Below are positions 38,141-46,771 of a DNA stretch of 64,000 bases, one piece after another (position 1 is the stretch's first letter; each line of letters begins with the position of its first letter). Source of the stretch: Chloroflexus islandicus. Lineage in GTDB: Bacteria; Chloroflexota; Chloroflexia; Chloroflexales; Chloroflexaceae. The stretch is taken from positions 1-64,000 of the forward strand of contig NZ_LWQS01000045.1 in NCBI RefSeq assembly GCF_001650695.1, written 5' to 3'. The notes below the pieces were generated by a model that saw only the letters and a program-made list of their open reading frames with translations, had not been told where the DNA came from and did not search any database. A program made the position numbers and the translations under genes.

Positions 38141-38212
38141 CGGGGCGCAGCGCGCTGCCCGTACCGGTAATTGATGAGGAGAGCGGGAGGGGCGCAGCCC
38201 GCTGCGCCCGTA
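38141..38212. repeat. Two GC palindrome copies of one intergenic element
   Basis: GGGGCGCAGC-type segments at about 38143-38165 and 38189-38212, each with the order GGGGCGCAGC, GCTG, CCCGTAC. The second folds as GGGCGCAGC with GCTGCGCCC. They lie between the AEC and amidohydrolase genes. Confidence 0.6.
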
Positions 38213-38224
38213 CTGCTTAATCTT

Positions 38225-39835
38225 ATGCCGCCAATCAATGTGCTGTTGCGTCATGTTAGCTTGGCCGGGCAAATCGGGCAATATGCGATCGCCATCAGCG
38301 GCGAGCGGATCGTTTGGGTTGGCCCCGACCACGCTGCGCCGTCGTGGCAATCGGCAGCGACGCGCGTGATCGATGGCGGCGGGATGCTCGCCCTGCCCGG
38401 CTTGACCGACTACCACTTCCACCTGCACAATGGCGCGCGTGCGTTGGGGGTGCTGCGGCTCGAAGATGCCCAGAGCGTCGCCGATCTGCAAGCCCGGCTG
38501 GCAGCTTACGCCGCTGCCCACCCGCATTTGCCGTGGCTGATCGGGCGCGGCTGGCGCTACCGGCTGTTTGCCGGCGGCCTAGCGCCTGACCGGCGCTTGC
38601 TTGACGCGGTCGCGCCTGACCGGCCAGTCTTGCTGACCGCGTTCGATGGGCATACAGCATGGGCCAATACCGCTGCTTTGCAGATCGCGGGCATCCTAAA
38701 CGGCGCTGAAACGGGTAATCCGTTGAGTACTGTGGTGCTGGGGGCAGATGGGTTGGCTAGCGGCGAGTTGCGTGAAGCGCCGGCGATGGATCTGGTGCGG
38801 CGTTGCATCCCGCCGCCAACCGAAGCCGAGCTGCGTGACCTGCTGCGCCGCGCCTTGCGCGAGCTGGCGGCGCTGGGGTTGACCGGCATCCACAATATGG
38901 ACGGCGATGAAGCGCAGCGCACCCGCTACCGCGAGCTGGCGGCTGCGGGTGAGTTGACCTTGCGCATCCGCTTGCCCCTCTCGGTGGCGCCGGGGACTGA
39001 TCCGGCCCAGATCACGGCATGGGCCGCCGATGCCCGCCGCCATCTCCACCCCTTCGTGCAGACCGATGCGGTCAAGCTGTTCGTTGATGGCGTGGTCGAA
39101 GCCAAGACGGCGCTCATGCTAGCGCCGTATGCCGATGGCAGCGGCGAGTGCGGGGTGGCCAACTACGATCCGGCAGAGTTTGCGGAACTGATCACCTGCG
39201 CTGACGCTGCCGGCCTGCAAGTCTGCGTGCATGCCATTGGCGATGGCGGCGTGCGCCAGACTCTCGACGCCTTTGCCGCGGCCCAACGGGCCAATGGCCG
39301 GCGCGATGCCCGCCACCGGGTCGAACACGCCGAGATCGTCGATCCGGCTGACCTGCCGCGGTTTGCGGCGCTGGGAGCAATCGCCTCAGTACAGCCGGTG
39401 CATGTCGATTTCGGGATGGATCAACAGAACCCGTGGTGGCGGCTGGTGGGGCCGCAACGCCACCGCTCCGGCTTCCCGTGGCGCGACTTATTGCAGGCCG
39501 GCGCACCGATGGCGCTCGGCAGCGATTGGCCGGTGGCCGATCCCAATCCGTTGCGCGGGATGCAGGTGGCCTGCACGCGGGGCAAGCTCGATCTGAGCCC
39601 GCTAGAAAGCGATTTTCCCGATCAGCGGCTGACGGTGGCCGAAGCATTGGCCGGCTATACTACATGGGCCGCTTACGCCGGCTTCCGCGAGCGCGAATTG
39701 GGCCGGCTGGAGGCTGGCTATCTGGCTGACCTGATCCTGCTCGACCGCGACATCACCACCGGCCCGCCTGACCACATTACGGCGGCGCGAGTGATGGTGA
39801 CAATGGTGGGAGGCGAGGTGGTGTTTGAGCGGTAA
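38225..39835 (+). CDS. Amidohydrolase family 3 (YtcJ-like) metal-dependent hydrolase
   Basis: 536 aa from the ATG at 38225. The metal motif is DYHFHLHNG near residue 60 (HxH), with further ligands in VHAIGDGG (near 337-344) and the catalytic Asp in ALGSDWPVADPNP. The N-terminal beta domain and the C-terminal LEAGYLADLILLDRDIT complete the amidohydrolase fold. Family members hydrolyse amides or similar compounds; the substrate is unknown. Length is normal. Confidence 0.9.
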   Translation: MPPINVLLRHVSLAGQIGQYAIAISGERIVWVGPDHAAPSWQSAATRVIDGGGMLALPGLTDYHFHLHNGARALGVLRLEDAQSVADLQARLAAYAAAHPHLPWLIGRGWRYRLFAGGLAPDRRLLDAVAPDRPVLLTAFDGHTAWANTAALQIAGILNGAETGNPLSTVVLGADGLASGELREAPAMDLVRRCIPPPTEAELRDLLRRALRELAALGLTGIHNMDGDEAQRTRYRELAAAGELTLRIRLPLSVAPGTDPAQITAWAADARRHLHPFVQTDAVKLFVDGVVEAKTALMLAPYADGSGECGVANYDPAEFAELITCADAAGLQVCVHAIGDGGVRQTLDAFAAAQRANGRRDARHRVEHAEIVDPADLPRFAALGAIASVQPVHVDFGMDQQNPWWRLVGPQRHRSGFPWRDLLQAGAPMALGSDWPVADPNPLRGMQVACTRGKLDLSPLESDFPDQRLTVAEALAGYTTWAAYAGFRERELGRLEAGYLADLILLDRDITTGPPDHITAARVMVTMVGGEVVFER

Positions 39836-39837
39836 TC

Positions 39838-41535
39838 CTACGTCAAATACGTTAACATCTCTACCTCATCACCGCTCTCGATCACCAAATGATCAGGCGG
39901 CAACCACTGAAACTCACCGCCGCGACGCAGACTCAACGGCAACTGGCCGGCAGCACGCAGTTCGGCGACCGTCTTGCCGGCGCGCCGGTCGGTAATGATT
40001 TGGCGGCGCACCACCAGCAATTGATCGCCGATGTCAAAGGCTGCTTCGACATCAGGCACGAGCGCCGCCGCTACCAGACTCGGCGCGGCCAGCGCCGAGG
40101 TGCTAAAGGCGGTGCGAATCCCAAACAGGTCGGCCAACCGGTCGGCTAGTACATCGCTAAAGACGCGCAGCACCAGATGGACATCGGGGTACATGCTGCG
40201 CACGGCCAGCCCGATCTGCAAATTGAGCAGGTCATCGCTGTAGAGGGCAGCCAGCGACATCGCCTGCTCGATGCCAGCTTCCCGCAACAGCTCTGGATCA
40301 CGGGCATCGCCGCGCAGCACGCGCACCCCCTGCGCGGTTAAGGCTTCGACATAGCGTTGCGGCGTTTCAACGTTGCAGATAACCGTGAGCGGCGGGCGCG
40401 GTTCGCGCCGGTTGAGCAAGCGCACCACCTGCGTGCCTACCTTGCCTAAACCGCAGACAATCAGACCGCCGCTGCGTTTCACAGGCCGCGGACGGTTGGC
40501 CCATTGGGCCGCTTCCAGCGCCGGCAGCGGGCCGACGAGCGCGATCTCTTCGCTGGGCAAGATGGGTAGATGGGCATTGGGGCCGGGCAAACGGCGCACG
40601 CCGAAACGGGTTTCCAGATCGGCCACTGGCCCAATCAGCGGACTGTCATCGCTGACGGTGAGATAGGCGACCCCCAGCAAACCGGCGGGCAGATCGAGCA
40701 CGTAGCGCACATTCGAGCTGAGCAAAGCCGCGGCGAAGGTTGGCGCGGCGAGGGCCGCCGGGCTAAAGGCCGAATTACGGCCAAAGGTGCGTTCAATGCG
40801 GGCATCGAGGGCGCGGCTAAAGATGCGCTGCACCGTCGGCAATTCGGGCCGGATGCGGCGCGCGGCCAGCGCAATCTCTAAATTTTTCAGATCATCATCA
40901 ATAGTAGCGATCAACCCCTGCGCCCGCTTAAGGCCGGCTCGCGCCAGCACCGCCGGATCACGGGCATCGCCGCGCACCACCGGCACCCCTAAACTGGTCA
41001 GCGTCGGGATAAACTCGCAGTTCGGATCGAGCTCGATAGCCACTACCTCGCGCCGGCAATCGAGCAATTGCAGCACGGCCCGGTAGCCAACTCTACCCAA
41101 CCCACACACGATCATGTGGCCGCGGTAGGTAGCCGCCAACGACTCCTGCCAGCGATCAGGCCGCGCCCGTTTGTCAACCAGCAGCCGGCCCACGTCAACC
41201 GCGCTTTGCAGCAAAAAGAAGAGACCGAGCAGTGGGGTAAGAAAAAAGAGCGCCCGCCCGAACGGCTCATCGGGCAGATCGAGATCGGTTTGGAAAATGA
41301 GCAGCTTCAGCGTCTCAAACAGGGCAAAGGCGGTATCGGGTTCGTAGTCGAGACGCGCTGGCAAATAAAACCAACGCAAGTAGAGGGTGCTGCTCGCCAA
41401 TACCAATAGCAGTGCGGTGATCGGGAACCACGCCTCCCGCACGATACGCAGGTCGTCAATGATGTTAGCAAGAATCAGCCGCCAGAACGCAAACCGGCGC
41501 CGGCGCAGGCGGGTGAGGCGAATGTCTTGGGCCAT
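39838..41535 (-). CDS. Potassium channel-like protein with two RCK/TrkA-N domains
   Basis: 565 aa. Two hydrophobic segments (about 38-58 and 92-115) surround a short loop, but the selectivity-filter TxGYG is not visible; DLDLPDEPFG occupies the loop. Two nucleotide-binding domains follow, each starting with a GxGxxG fold: MIVCGLGRVGYRAVLQLLD (about 138) and LIVCGLGKVGTQVVRLLNR (about 350), and a TrkA-C-like tail. It probably controls ion flow in response to NAD(H) or a nucleotide. It is convergent with the amidohydrolase gene. Confidence 0.85.
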   Translation of the reverse strand: MAQDIRLTRLRRRRFAFWRLILANIIDDLRIVREAWFPITALLLVLASSTLYLRWFYLPARLDYEPDTAFALFETLKLLIFQTDLDLPDEPFGRALFFLTPLLGLFFLLQSAVDVGRLLVDKRARPDRWQESLAATYRGHMIVCGLGRVGYRAVLQLLDCRREVVAIELDPNCEFIPTLTSLGVPVVRGDARDPAVLARAGLKRAQGLIATIDDDLKNLEIALAARRIRPELPTVQRIFSRALDARIERTFGRNSAFSPAALAAPTFAAALLSSNVRYVLDLPAGLLGVAYLTVSDDSPLIGPVADLETRFGVRRLPGPNAHLPILPSEEIALVGPLPALEAAQWANRPRPVKRSGGLIVCGLGKVGTQVVRLLNRREPRPPLTVICNVETPQRYVEALTAQGVRVLRGDARDPELLREAGIEQAMSLAALYSDDLLNLQIGLAVRSMYPDVHLVLRVFSDVLADRLADLFGIRTAFSTSALAAPSLVAAALVPDVEAAFDIGDQLLVVRRQIITDRRAGKTVAELRAAGQLPLSLRRGGEFQWLPPDHLVIESGDEVEMLTYLT

Positions 41536-41577
41536 AGCAATGGTTGTCTACGCTCAAACACGAAGATGCAACGACCG

Positions 41578-42600
41578 TCACGCCTCGCCGCGGCTCACTG
41601 CGATCATGCGGTTGAGCCGTTCGAGCGCCCGCCCGCTATCGATGCTGGCCCGCGCCATCTTAACGCCGGTGGCCAGATCGGGCGCGAGGTCGCCGGCTAC
41701 CAACGCTGCGGCGGCATTGAACAACACCACATCGCGGCGCGGCCCCTGCTCTTCACCGCTGAGGATGGCGCGTACAATCGCCACGTTGTAGGCGACATCA
41801 CCGCCGCGCAACGCCTCGCGCGGCGCGCGCGCCAAGCCGACATCTTCCGGTGCAACCATCATTTGGCGCGGCGCATGCCCAGCCCGCACCTCGAAGATTA
41901 GGTTGGGGCCGGAAAGAGTCAATTCATCAACCCCGCCGTCACCATGCACGACCAGCGCGTGGACGGTTTCGAGCCGGCTGAGAGCGTTAGCCAGCTTTTC
42001 GGCCAGCGCCGCGCTCGCCACTCCCAACACTTGATAGCGGGCACGGGCCGGGTTGGTCAACGGGCCAAGAATGTTGAACACAGTACGAATGCCGATCTCG
42101 CGCCGCACCGGCCCGGCAAAGCGCATCGCCGGATGGAATTTGGGCGCGAACATAAAGCCGATGCCGGCATCGCGCAAGCAGCGCGACACCCCTTCGGCGT
42201 CCAGCTCGATCTGCACCCCCAGCCCTTCCAGCACATCGGCGCTGCCGCACACGCTTGACATCGCCCGATTGCCGTGCTTGGCCACCGTCAACCCAGCGCC
42301 GGCTGCGACAAACGCTGCGGTGGTGCTGATATTAAAGGTATGCGCACCATCGCCGCCGGTGCCGCAAGTGTCGATCACCGGCCCGTCAAAATAGACGTGA
42401 GTCGCTTTCTCGCGCATCACTGCCGCCATGCCGGCAATTTCGGCATCGGTCTCGCCCTTGATATGCAACGCGGTGAGGAACGCGCCGATCTGGGCCGGCG
42501 TCGCCGTCCCGCTCATAATCTCTTCCATCACGCTAGCCGCTTCGGCTTGGGTCAGATCGCGCCGCGCAACCACCGCGGCAATCGCCTCGCGAATGTTCAT
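41578..42600 (-). CDS. trpD: Anthranilate phosphoribosyltransferase
   Basis: 340 aa from the ATG at 42600. The PRPP/metal loop DTCGTGGDGAHTFNIST is present, followed by VAKHGNRAMSSVCGSADVLEGLG and the anthranilate-site region FAPKFHPAMR with RTVFNILGPLTNP. It transfers the phosphoribosyl group to anthranilate in tryptophan synthesis. A longer in-frame extension up to 42972 crosses a tandem repeat and is not coding. No other trp gene is in the window. TrpD length is normal. Confidence 0.96.
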   Translation of the reverse strand: MNIREAIAAVVARRDLTQAEAASVMEEIMSGTATPAQIGAFLTALHIKGETDAEIAGMAAVMREKATHVYFDGPVIDTCGTGGDGAHTFNISTTAAFVAAGAGLTVAKHGNRAMSSVCGSADVLEGLGVQIELDAEGVSRCLRDAGIGFMFAPKFHPAMRFAGPVRREIGIRTVFNILGPLTNPARARYQVLGVASAALAEKLANALSRLETVHALVVHGDGGVDELTLSGPNLIFEVRAGHAPRQMMVAPEDVGLARAPREALRGGDVAYNVAIVRAILSGEEQGPRRDVVLFNAAAALVAGDLAPDLATGVKMARASIDSGRALERLNRMIAVSRGEA

Positions 42601-42624
42601 TGCATGCTCCTCAGCGATGCAGAA

Positions 42625-42782
42625 GACGCACTGCCGTGCGCCGTACCACGACGCACTGCTTGCGTCTGTCCTTGGGAGACGCACTGCCGTGCGTCTGTCC
42701 TTGGGAGACGCACTGCCGTGCGCCGTACCACGACGCACTGCTTGCGTCTGTCCTTGGGAGACGCACTGCCGTGCGTCTGTAC
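42625..42782. repeat. 82-bp tandem duplication made of GACGCACTGCCGTGCG-type units
   Basis: Three sub-units of 25, 28 and 29 bp, each starting GACGCACTG, form an 82-bp block (42625-42706) that is repeated nearly perfectly from 42707 to about 42782. Two of the three sub-units contain the palindrome CGCAC-TGCC-GTGCG. It fills the divergent gap between trpD and the metalloprotease gene; the rest of 42601-42934 holds no gene. Confidence 0.9.
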
Positions 42783-42934
42783 ATGTTGCGGTTGTATTGT
42801 AACGAGGCGGCGCGTTGCGGTCAATTAGCACCCGGCGGATCGCGCTGTAGACGTTTTGTGGACGCGCCTGCGTTACGGTAGAAGTCCAATCCCGGCAAAC
42901 AATGATGCATGTGGTCGATAAGGAGGGAAGACCA

Positions 42935-45900
42935 ATGGCGCGACGGCTACTTTTACTCGTTTGTCTACTCACGATGCTGGCCGTGACGTTGCCTCCACCG
43001 ATTATTCAAGCCGAACCGGGCGAGCCGCCAGCGACGCTGAGCGATACGCCAACTATGCTCGGAAGTGATGCCTATAATGCACTCTATTACAAGAGGGGCA
43101 TGGTCTTGTGGGCCGCTAACCCCCTCACCTGCACAACGTTTGAGTTCCCTGAGGCGTGCCAGATCCGGCGGATCATTCCCGGCGGCAGCCAGCAAATCAT
43201 CTACAACAGCGGTAGCGCCGGCCCATTCGTTCGCTCGAATGTGGCAGCCGATGATCATTACGTATATTGGATCGGCAGCGATTTCACCATCAAACGCAAG
43301 TCGATATACGGCGCTAATGACGCCAGTGCTGTGGTTATTGCGAATACCGCCCATACGACCTCCACACTGCAATTCTCGCTCGACGTCGATGACAATTTCA
43401 TCTTCTGGACAGAGAGCATTCCCAGCGGGACAGGCCGCGTCGGAAGACTGTACCGTATGCCCAAAAACGGCGGCCCGCGCCAGTTGATGCAGGAGTTCAA
43501 CCAACCGCTGAGCAAGGTGCGCGCCGATGGCGCCGGCGGCGCTTTTTATATTGCGCCGCTCTTTACCAATCTCCTGCTGCAGACGGTTCCCAGCGGCAGC
43601 GGCTTCGCGACCTCGCTGGAAAACCGGCCGTTTGGCGTACAAGCGTATGCTGTGACAGCCACCCATTTCTATTGGGCCGAGAAGGTTACGAATCTGATCA
43701 TCAAACGCGCGCCGCGCAACGACCTGACTGCCGTTGAAACGCTGGCAAATCGCGGCAACGCCAGTAATCCGAACGCAGCCGGCATTGTGGTGTATGGCGA
43801 CACGATCTTTTGGCACGAAGTGCGTTCGAACATCGGCCCGCTGTACCGGCTGCGACTCGGCGGCTCACCGGAAGCGATCACTGGCGATCAAATGACATCA
43901 AGCGGCATGTTTGTCACCGATCGGTTCTTGTACTGGAATAACCACGATGTCTATCGCTTACCGGTGAATGCCTCGGCGTGGACGATCGATTTGGGTGTGA
44001 ATGCGATGGAAATCATCCAAGCCGTGCAACGGCCAGCCAATGACGTACCGCTGGTGAGTGACAAAGAGACCTTTGTGCGCGTCTTTGCCCAAATCGTGAG
44101 CAGCGATCCGGAGCGCGCGACGGTGAGTATCTGGCCGGCTGCCCTGCTCTACGGCGCTCGCGGCGGCGTGCCATTGCCTGAGTCGCCGCTCACCCCATTG
44201 CCGCCGGGAGGGAATGAGGTGCGTAGTAGCCCGCCAGATCGCCGCAATGTCAACGATGGCTTCTGGTTCCGCCTGCCGGCCTCATGGAGCGATGGGACAG
44301 TTGAGTTGCGGGTGGTGGTGAATCCGCGCCGGGTGATCGGCGAAACGTCGTATGCCAACAATGAGCTGACCCGTACCGTCACCTTTGTGCGTAAAGCGCC
44401 GATCTGTCTCGATCTGCGGCCAGTTGCGACCGAACGCGGTACGACCATTGCCACTCTCCCTCGATCAGGCGAAGGCGCATGGTTCTACTCCTTCTTCCGC
44501 AAAGCTGAACAGTTGCTGCCCACCCACGAACTGCGCGTCATCGCGCGCGGCGGCGATCCGCTGCGCAAACCGCGCTGGTATCTGTTCGAGAGCGATCCGT
44601 TCGGTCTCTCAAGAACCAATGCTGATAGCGGTTGGATGGTGTTTCTGCTCAATGTGAACACCCTCTTTGACCGCAATCTCTGCGCCAACGGCGGCGATAC
44701 GATCAAAACTGTGATGGCGCAGGACTTTCCTGATCGTCAAGTGAATGGCATCCAATTCGGCAATGCCCTGCTCTTCTTCGCGTTTTGGAATCCGGACGGC
44801 GGCTTTATCGAAAACACACCGGGCGGAGGGGTGACATTAGCGCATGAAATCGGACATTACTACGGGCGCGGGCATATCAACTGCCCTCCCGGAGTCCCTG
44901 ATGGAGTTGATGGCGAGTACCCCTACCCAAGCTGCCAGCTTGATCATACCGGCCCTAATGAGCATATCGGGCTTGATGTTCGTCCGGCGGGACGCAGCTT
45001 GCTCGTGCCGGGCAGCACGGGCGATCTGCTGTCGTATGCCCACCACATTCCCCAACGACGATGGCCTTCCGACTACACGTGGCGCGCCATCTTCAACCGG
45101 CTGGCGCCGCGCAGCGGGCCGGCAGCGTTGACCGCCGCCCCCGACGCAACACCGGCCGCCGCCTTCTCGTACATCGTCACCGGCTTTATCACCGGCAATA
45201 CGGCTGAGCTGCGCGAGGCGTACCAGTTGACCGATCCGCTGCTCGGTGAAGTGACCACGCGCATGAATACGATCACCGCACCAAGCAGCGCCTTCCGCAT
45301 TCGCGCCTACAACGGCGCCACTCTGCTCGCCGATCAGCAATTGCGGATTAATGAAGCGACGGCGGAGATCGGGCCGGGCCAAACTGAACCGGATACGATT
45401 GGCTTCTTCCACCGGCTCGATTTGGGCGTGAAGCCAACCCGGATCGAGATTGTGCGGGTTGCCGGCAGCGCGGTCATCGGCACGCGCAACGCCTCGCCCA
45501 ATGCGCCCACGGTGACGATTACTGCGCCGGCGGCTGGCAGCAATGTTGACCGCACGCTCACCGTAAGCTGGAACGCAAGCGACGCCGATGGCGATCTGCT
45601 TCACCATCTGGTACGCTATAGCGGGGATAATGGCGCGACATGGAGCGTGCTGGGCCAAGGTTTGACCGGCAATAGTCTGACGGTTGATTTAAGCGGCATG
45701 CCCGGCGGTACGCAAGCGCGGGTGCAGGTCATTACAACGGATGGCCTCAATACGGCGATCGCCACCTCAGCGCCGTTTAGCGTGCCGCGCCGCGCGCCGC
45801 AGGTGTTTGGGCAAGCCGAAGGCGGCATCTTCTTCCCGCTCAACGCGCCGGTTGTGCTCCGTGGCGACGCCTACGACCCCGAAGATGGGCCGTTAGCCGG

Positions 45901-46666
45901 CAACCGGCTGGCGTGGGAGGTGAGCGGGCCGGTCACGCGCACCGGTGACGGCTTGCAGTTCACGCTGCTAAATCTGCCACCCGGAACCTACAACGTCCGG
46001 CTGCGCGCTACCGACAACGACGGGCAGGCAAGTGAAGCAACCTTCGCGTTCGTGGTTGAACCGAAGCGGGTGGTTGATGGCGCTGCGCCTGAGATCGACG
46101 GCTTCTGCGACGATGAGGGCTACAACGCCGATCCCGACCCGATCACGCTCTGGTACAACCCCGGTACGGCTACGGCGACCAGCGCGCAGGGCCGGATGAT
46201 TCGCAGCGGCGATTATCTCTACCTCTGTTTGAATGGGTTGCCGCTCAGCGGCATTGTGAGCGATGGGATACGGATCAAGTTTGATCCCGACAACAGCACC
46301 GATACTGTCCAACAGAACGGCGACCTTATCTTTACGCTTGATCGGGCCGGCATTGTGCGCAGCGGGCGGGGCAACGGCACCAGTACCGACCAATTCGATC
46401 CGGTGGCACAAGGGATTCTGGCGGTGTTTAGCCAGACGAGCGACAACTGGAGCGCCGAACTGCGCATTGATGCCAATCTCTTCGGCGGCTGGAACAAACG
46501 TATCCGGATGACGGTGCGGCATGAATGGGTTGGTTTTGGCTCGATCCCTAGTGGCTCGTCGGTCTGGCCGGCAGGCGGCGGCGCCAGCAGTCCGGCAACG
46601 TGGGGTTTGGCGGCATTGGGTGATGTCCCCGGCAACCGTATCTACACGCCGTTGGTGATGCGGTGA
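42935..46666 (+). CDS. Giant secreted metzincin-type protease with beta-propeller-like, CARDB, Fn3-like and C-terminal domains
   Basis: 1243 aa from the ATG at 42935, supported by AGGAGGG upstream. Signal peptide residues 1-27. About 45-350: repeats resembling a six-bladed propeller (phrases such as DDHYVYWIGSD and DDNFIFWTES). About 360-490: CARDB-like adhesion module. The zinc site HEIGHYYGRGH (near 637-647) has the HExxHxxGxxH signature of metzincins. About 865-950: an Fn3-like or Big-type module (NVDRTLTVSWNASDADGD). The end (about 1045-1235) looks like a CBM9-type or DOMON-like domain. It closes with NRIYTPLVMR. Extracellular protein-degrading or surface role. Confidence 0.88.
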   Translation: MARRLLLLVCLLTMLAVTLPPPIIQAEPGEPPATLSDTPTMLGSDAYNALYYKRGMVLWAANPLTCTTFEFPEACQIRRIIPGGSQQIIYNSGSAGPFVRSNVAADDHYVYWIGSDFTIKRKSIYGANDASAVVIANTAHTTSTLQFSLDVDDNFIFWTESIPSGTGRVGRLYRMPKNGGPRQLMQEFNQPLSKVRADGAGGAFYIAPLFTNLLLQTVPSGSGFATSLENRPFGVQAYAVTATHFYWAEKVTNLIIKRAPRNDLTAVETLANRGNASNPNAAGIVVYGDTIFWHEVRSNIGPLYRLRLGGSPEAITGDQMTSSGMFVTDRFLYWNNHDVYRLPVNASAWTIDLGVNAMEIIQAVQRPANDVPLVSDKETFVRVFAQIVSSDPERATVSIWPAALLYGARGGVPLPESPLTPLPPGGNEVRSSPPDRRNVNDGFWFRLPASWSDGTVELRVVVNPRRVIGETSYANNELTRTVTFVRKAPICLDLRPVATERGTTIATLPRSGEGAWFYSFFRKAEQLLPTHELRVIARGGDPLRKPRWYLFESDPFGLSRTNADSGWMVFLLNVNTLFDRNLCANGGDTIKTVMAQDFPDRQVNGIQFGNALLFFAFWNPDGGFIENTPGGGVTLAHEIGHYYGRGHINCPPGVPDGVDGEYPYPSCQLDHTGPNEHIGLDVRPAGRSLLVPGSTGDLLSYAHHIPQRRWPSDYTWRAIFNRLAPRSGPAALTAAPDATPAAAFSYIVTGFITGNTAELREAYQLTDPLLGEVTTRMNTITAPSSAFRIRAYNGATLLADQQLRINEATAEIGPGQTEPDTIGFFHRLDLGVKPTRIEIVRVAGSAVIGTRNASPNAPTVTITAPAAGSNVDRTLTVSWNASDADGDLLHHLVRYSGDNGATWSVLGQGLTGNSLTVDLSGMPGGTQARVQVITTDGLNTAIATSAPFSVPRRAPQVFGQAEGGIFFPLNAPVVLRGDAYDPEDGPLAGNRLAWEVSGPVTRTGDGLQFTLLNLPPGTYNVRLRATDNDGQASEATFAFVVEPKRVVDGAAPEIDGFCDDEGYNADPDPITLWYNPGTATATSAQGRMIRSGDYLYLCLNGLPLSGIVSDGIRIKFDPDNSTDTVQQNGDLIFTLDRAGIVRSGRGNGTSTDQFDPVAQGILAVFSQTSDNWSAELRIDANLFGGWNKRIRMTVRHEWVGFGSIPSGSSVWPAGGGASSPATWGLAALGDVPGNRIYTPLVMR

Positions 46667-46678
46667 TCGAAAGGCTAG

Positions 46679-46760
46679 CGTTGGGCCGCACAGATGTGCG
46701 GCCCAACGACATTGACGCGATGGTCTATCAGGCAGGGCCGCACGCTGGTGCGCCCCTGCC
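46679..46760. terminator. Two strong hairpins between convergent genes
   Basis: Hairpin one is 46679-46708, CGTTGGGCCGCACA with TGTGCGGCCCAACG. Hairpin two is 46731-46760, GGCAGGGCCGCAC with GTGCGCCCCTGCC (one mismatch, loop GCTG). They lie between the metalloprotease gene (plus) and the reductase gene (minus) and likely end transcription from both sides. U-tracts are absent. Confidence 0.65.
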
Positions 46761-46771
46761 GGGCGAAATGG

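Noticed and set aside
41578-42972. Longer trpD reading frame with 124 extra N-terminal codons
   Set aside because: The extension is made of translated 82-bp tandem repeats; the normal TrpD N-terminus begins at 42600.
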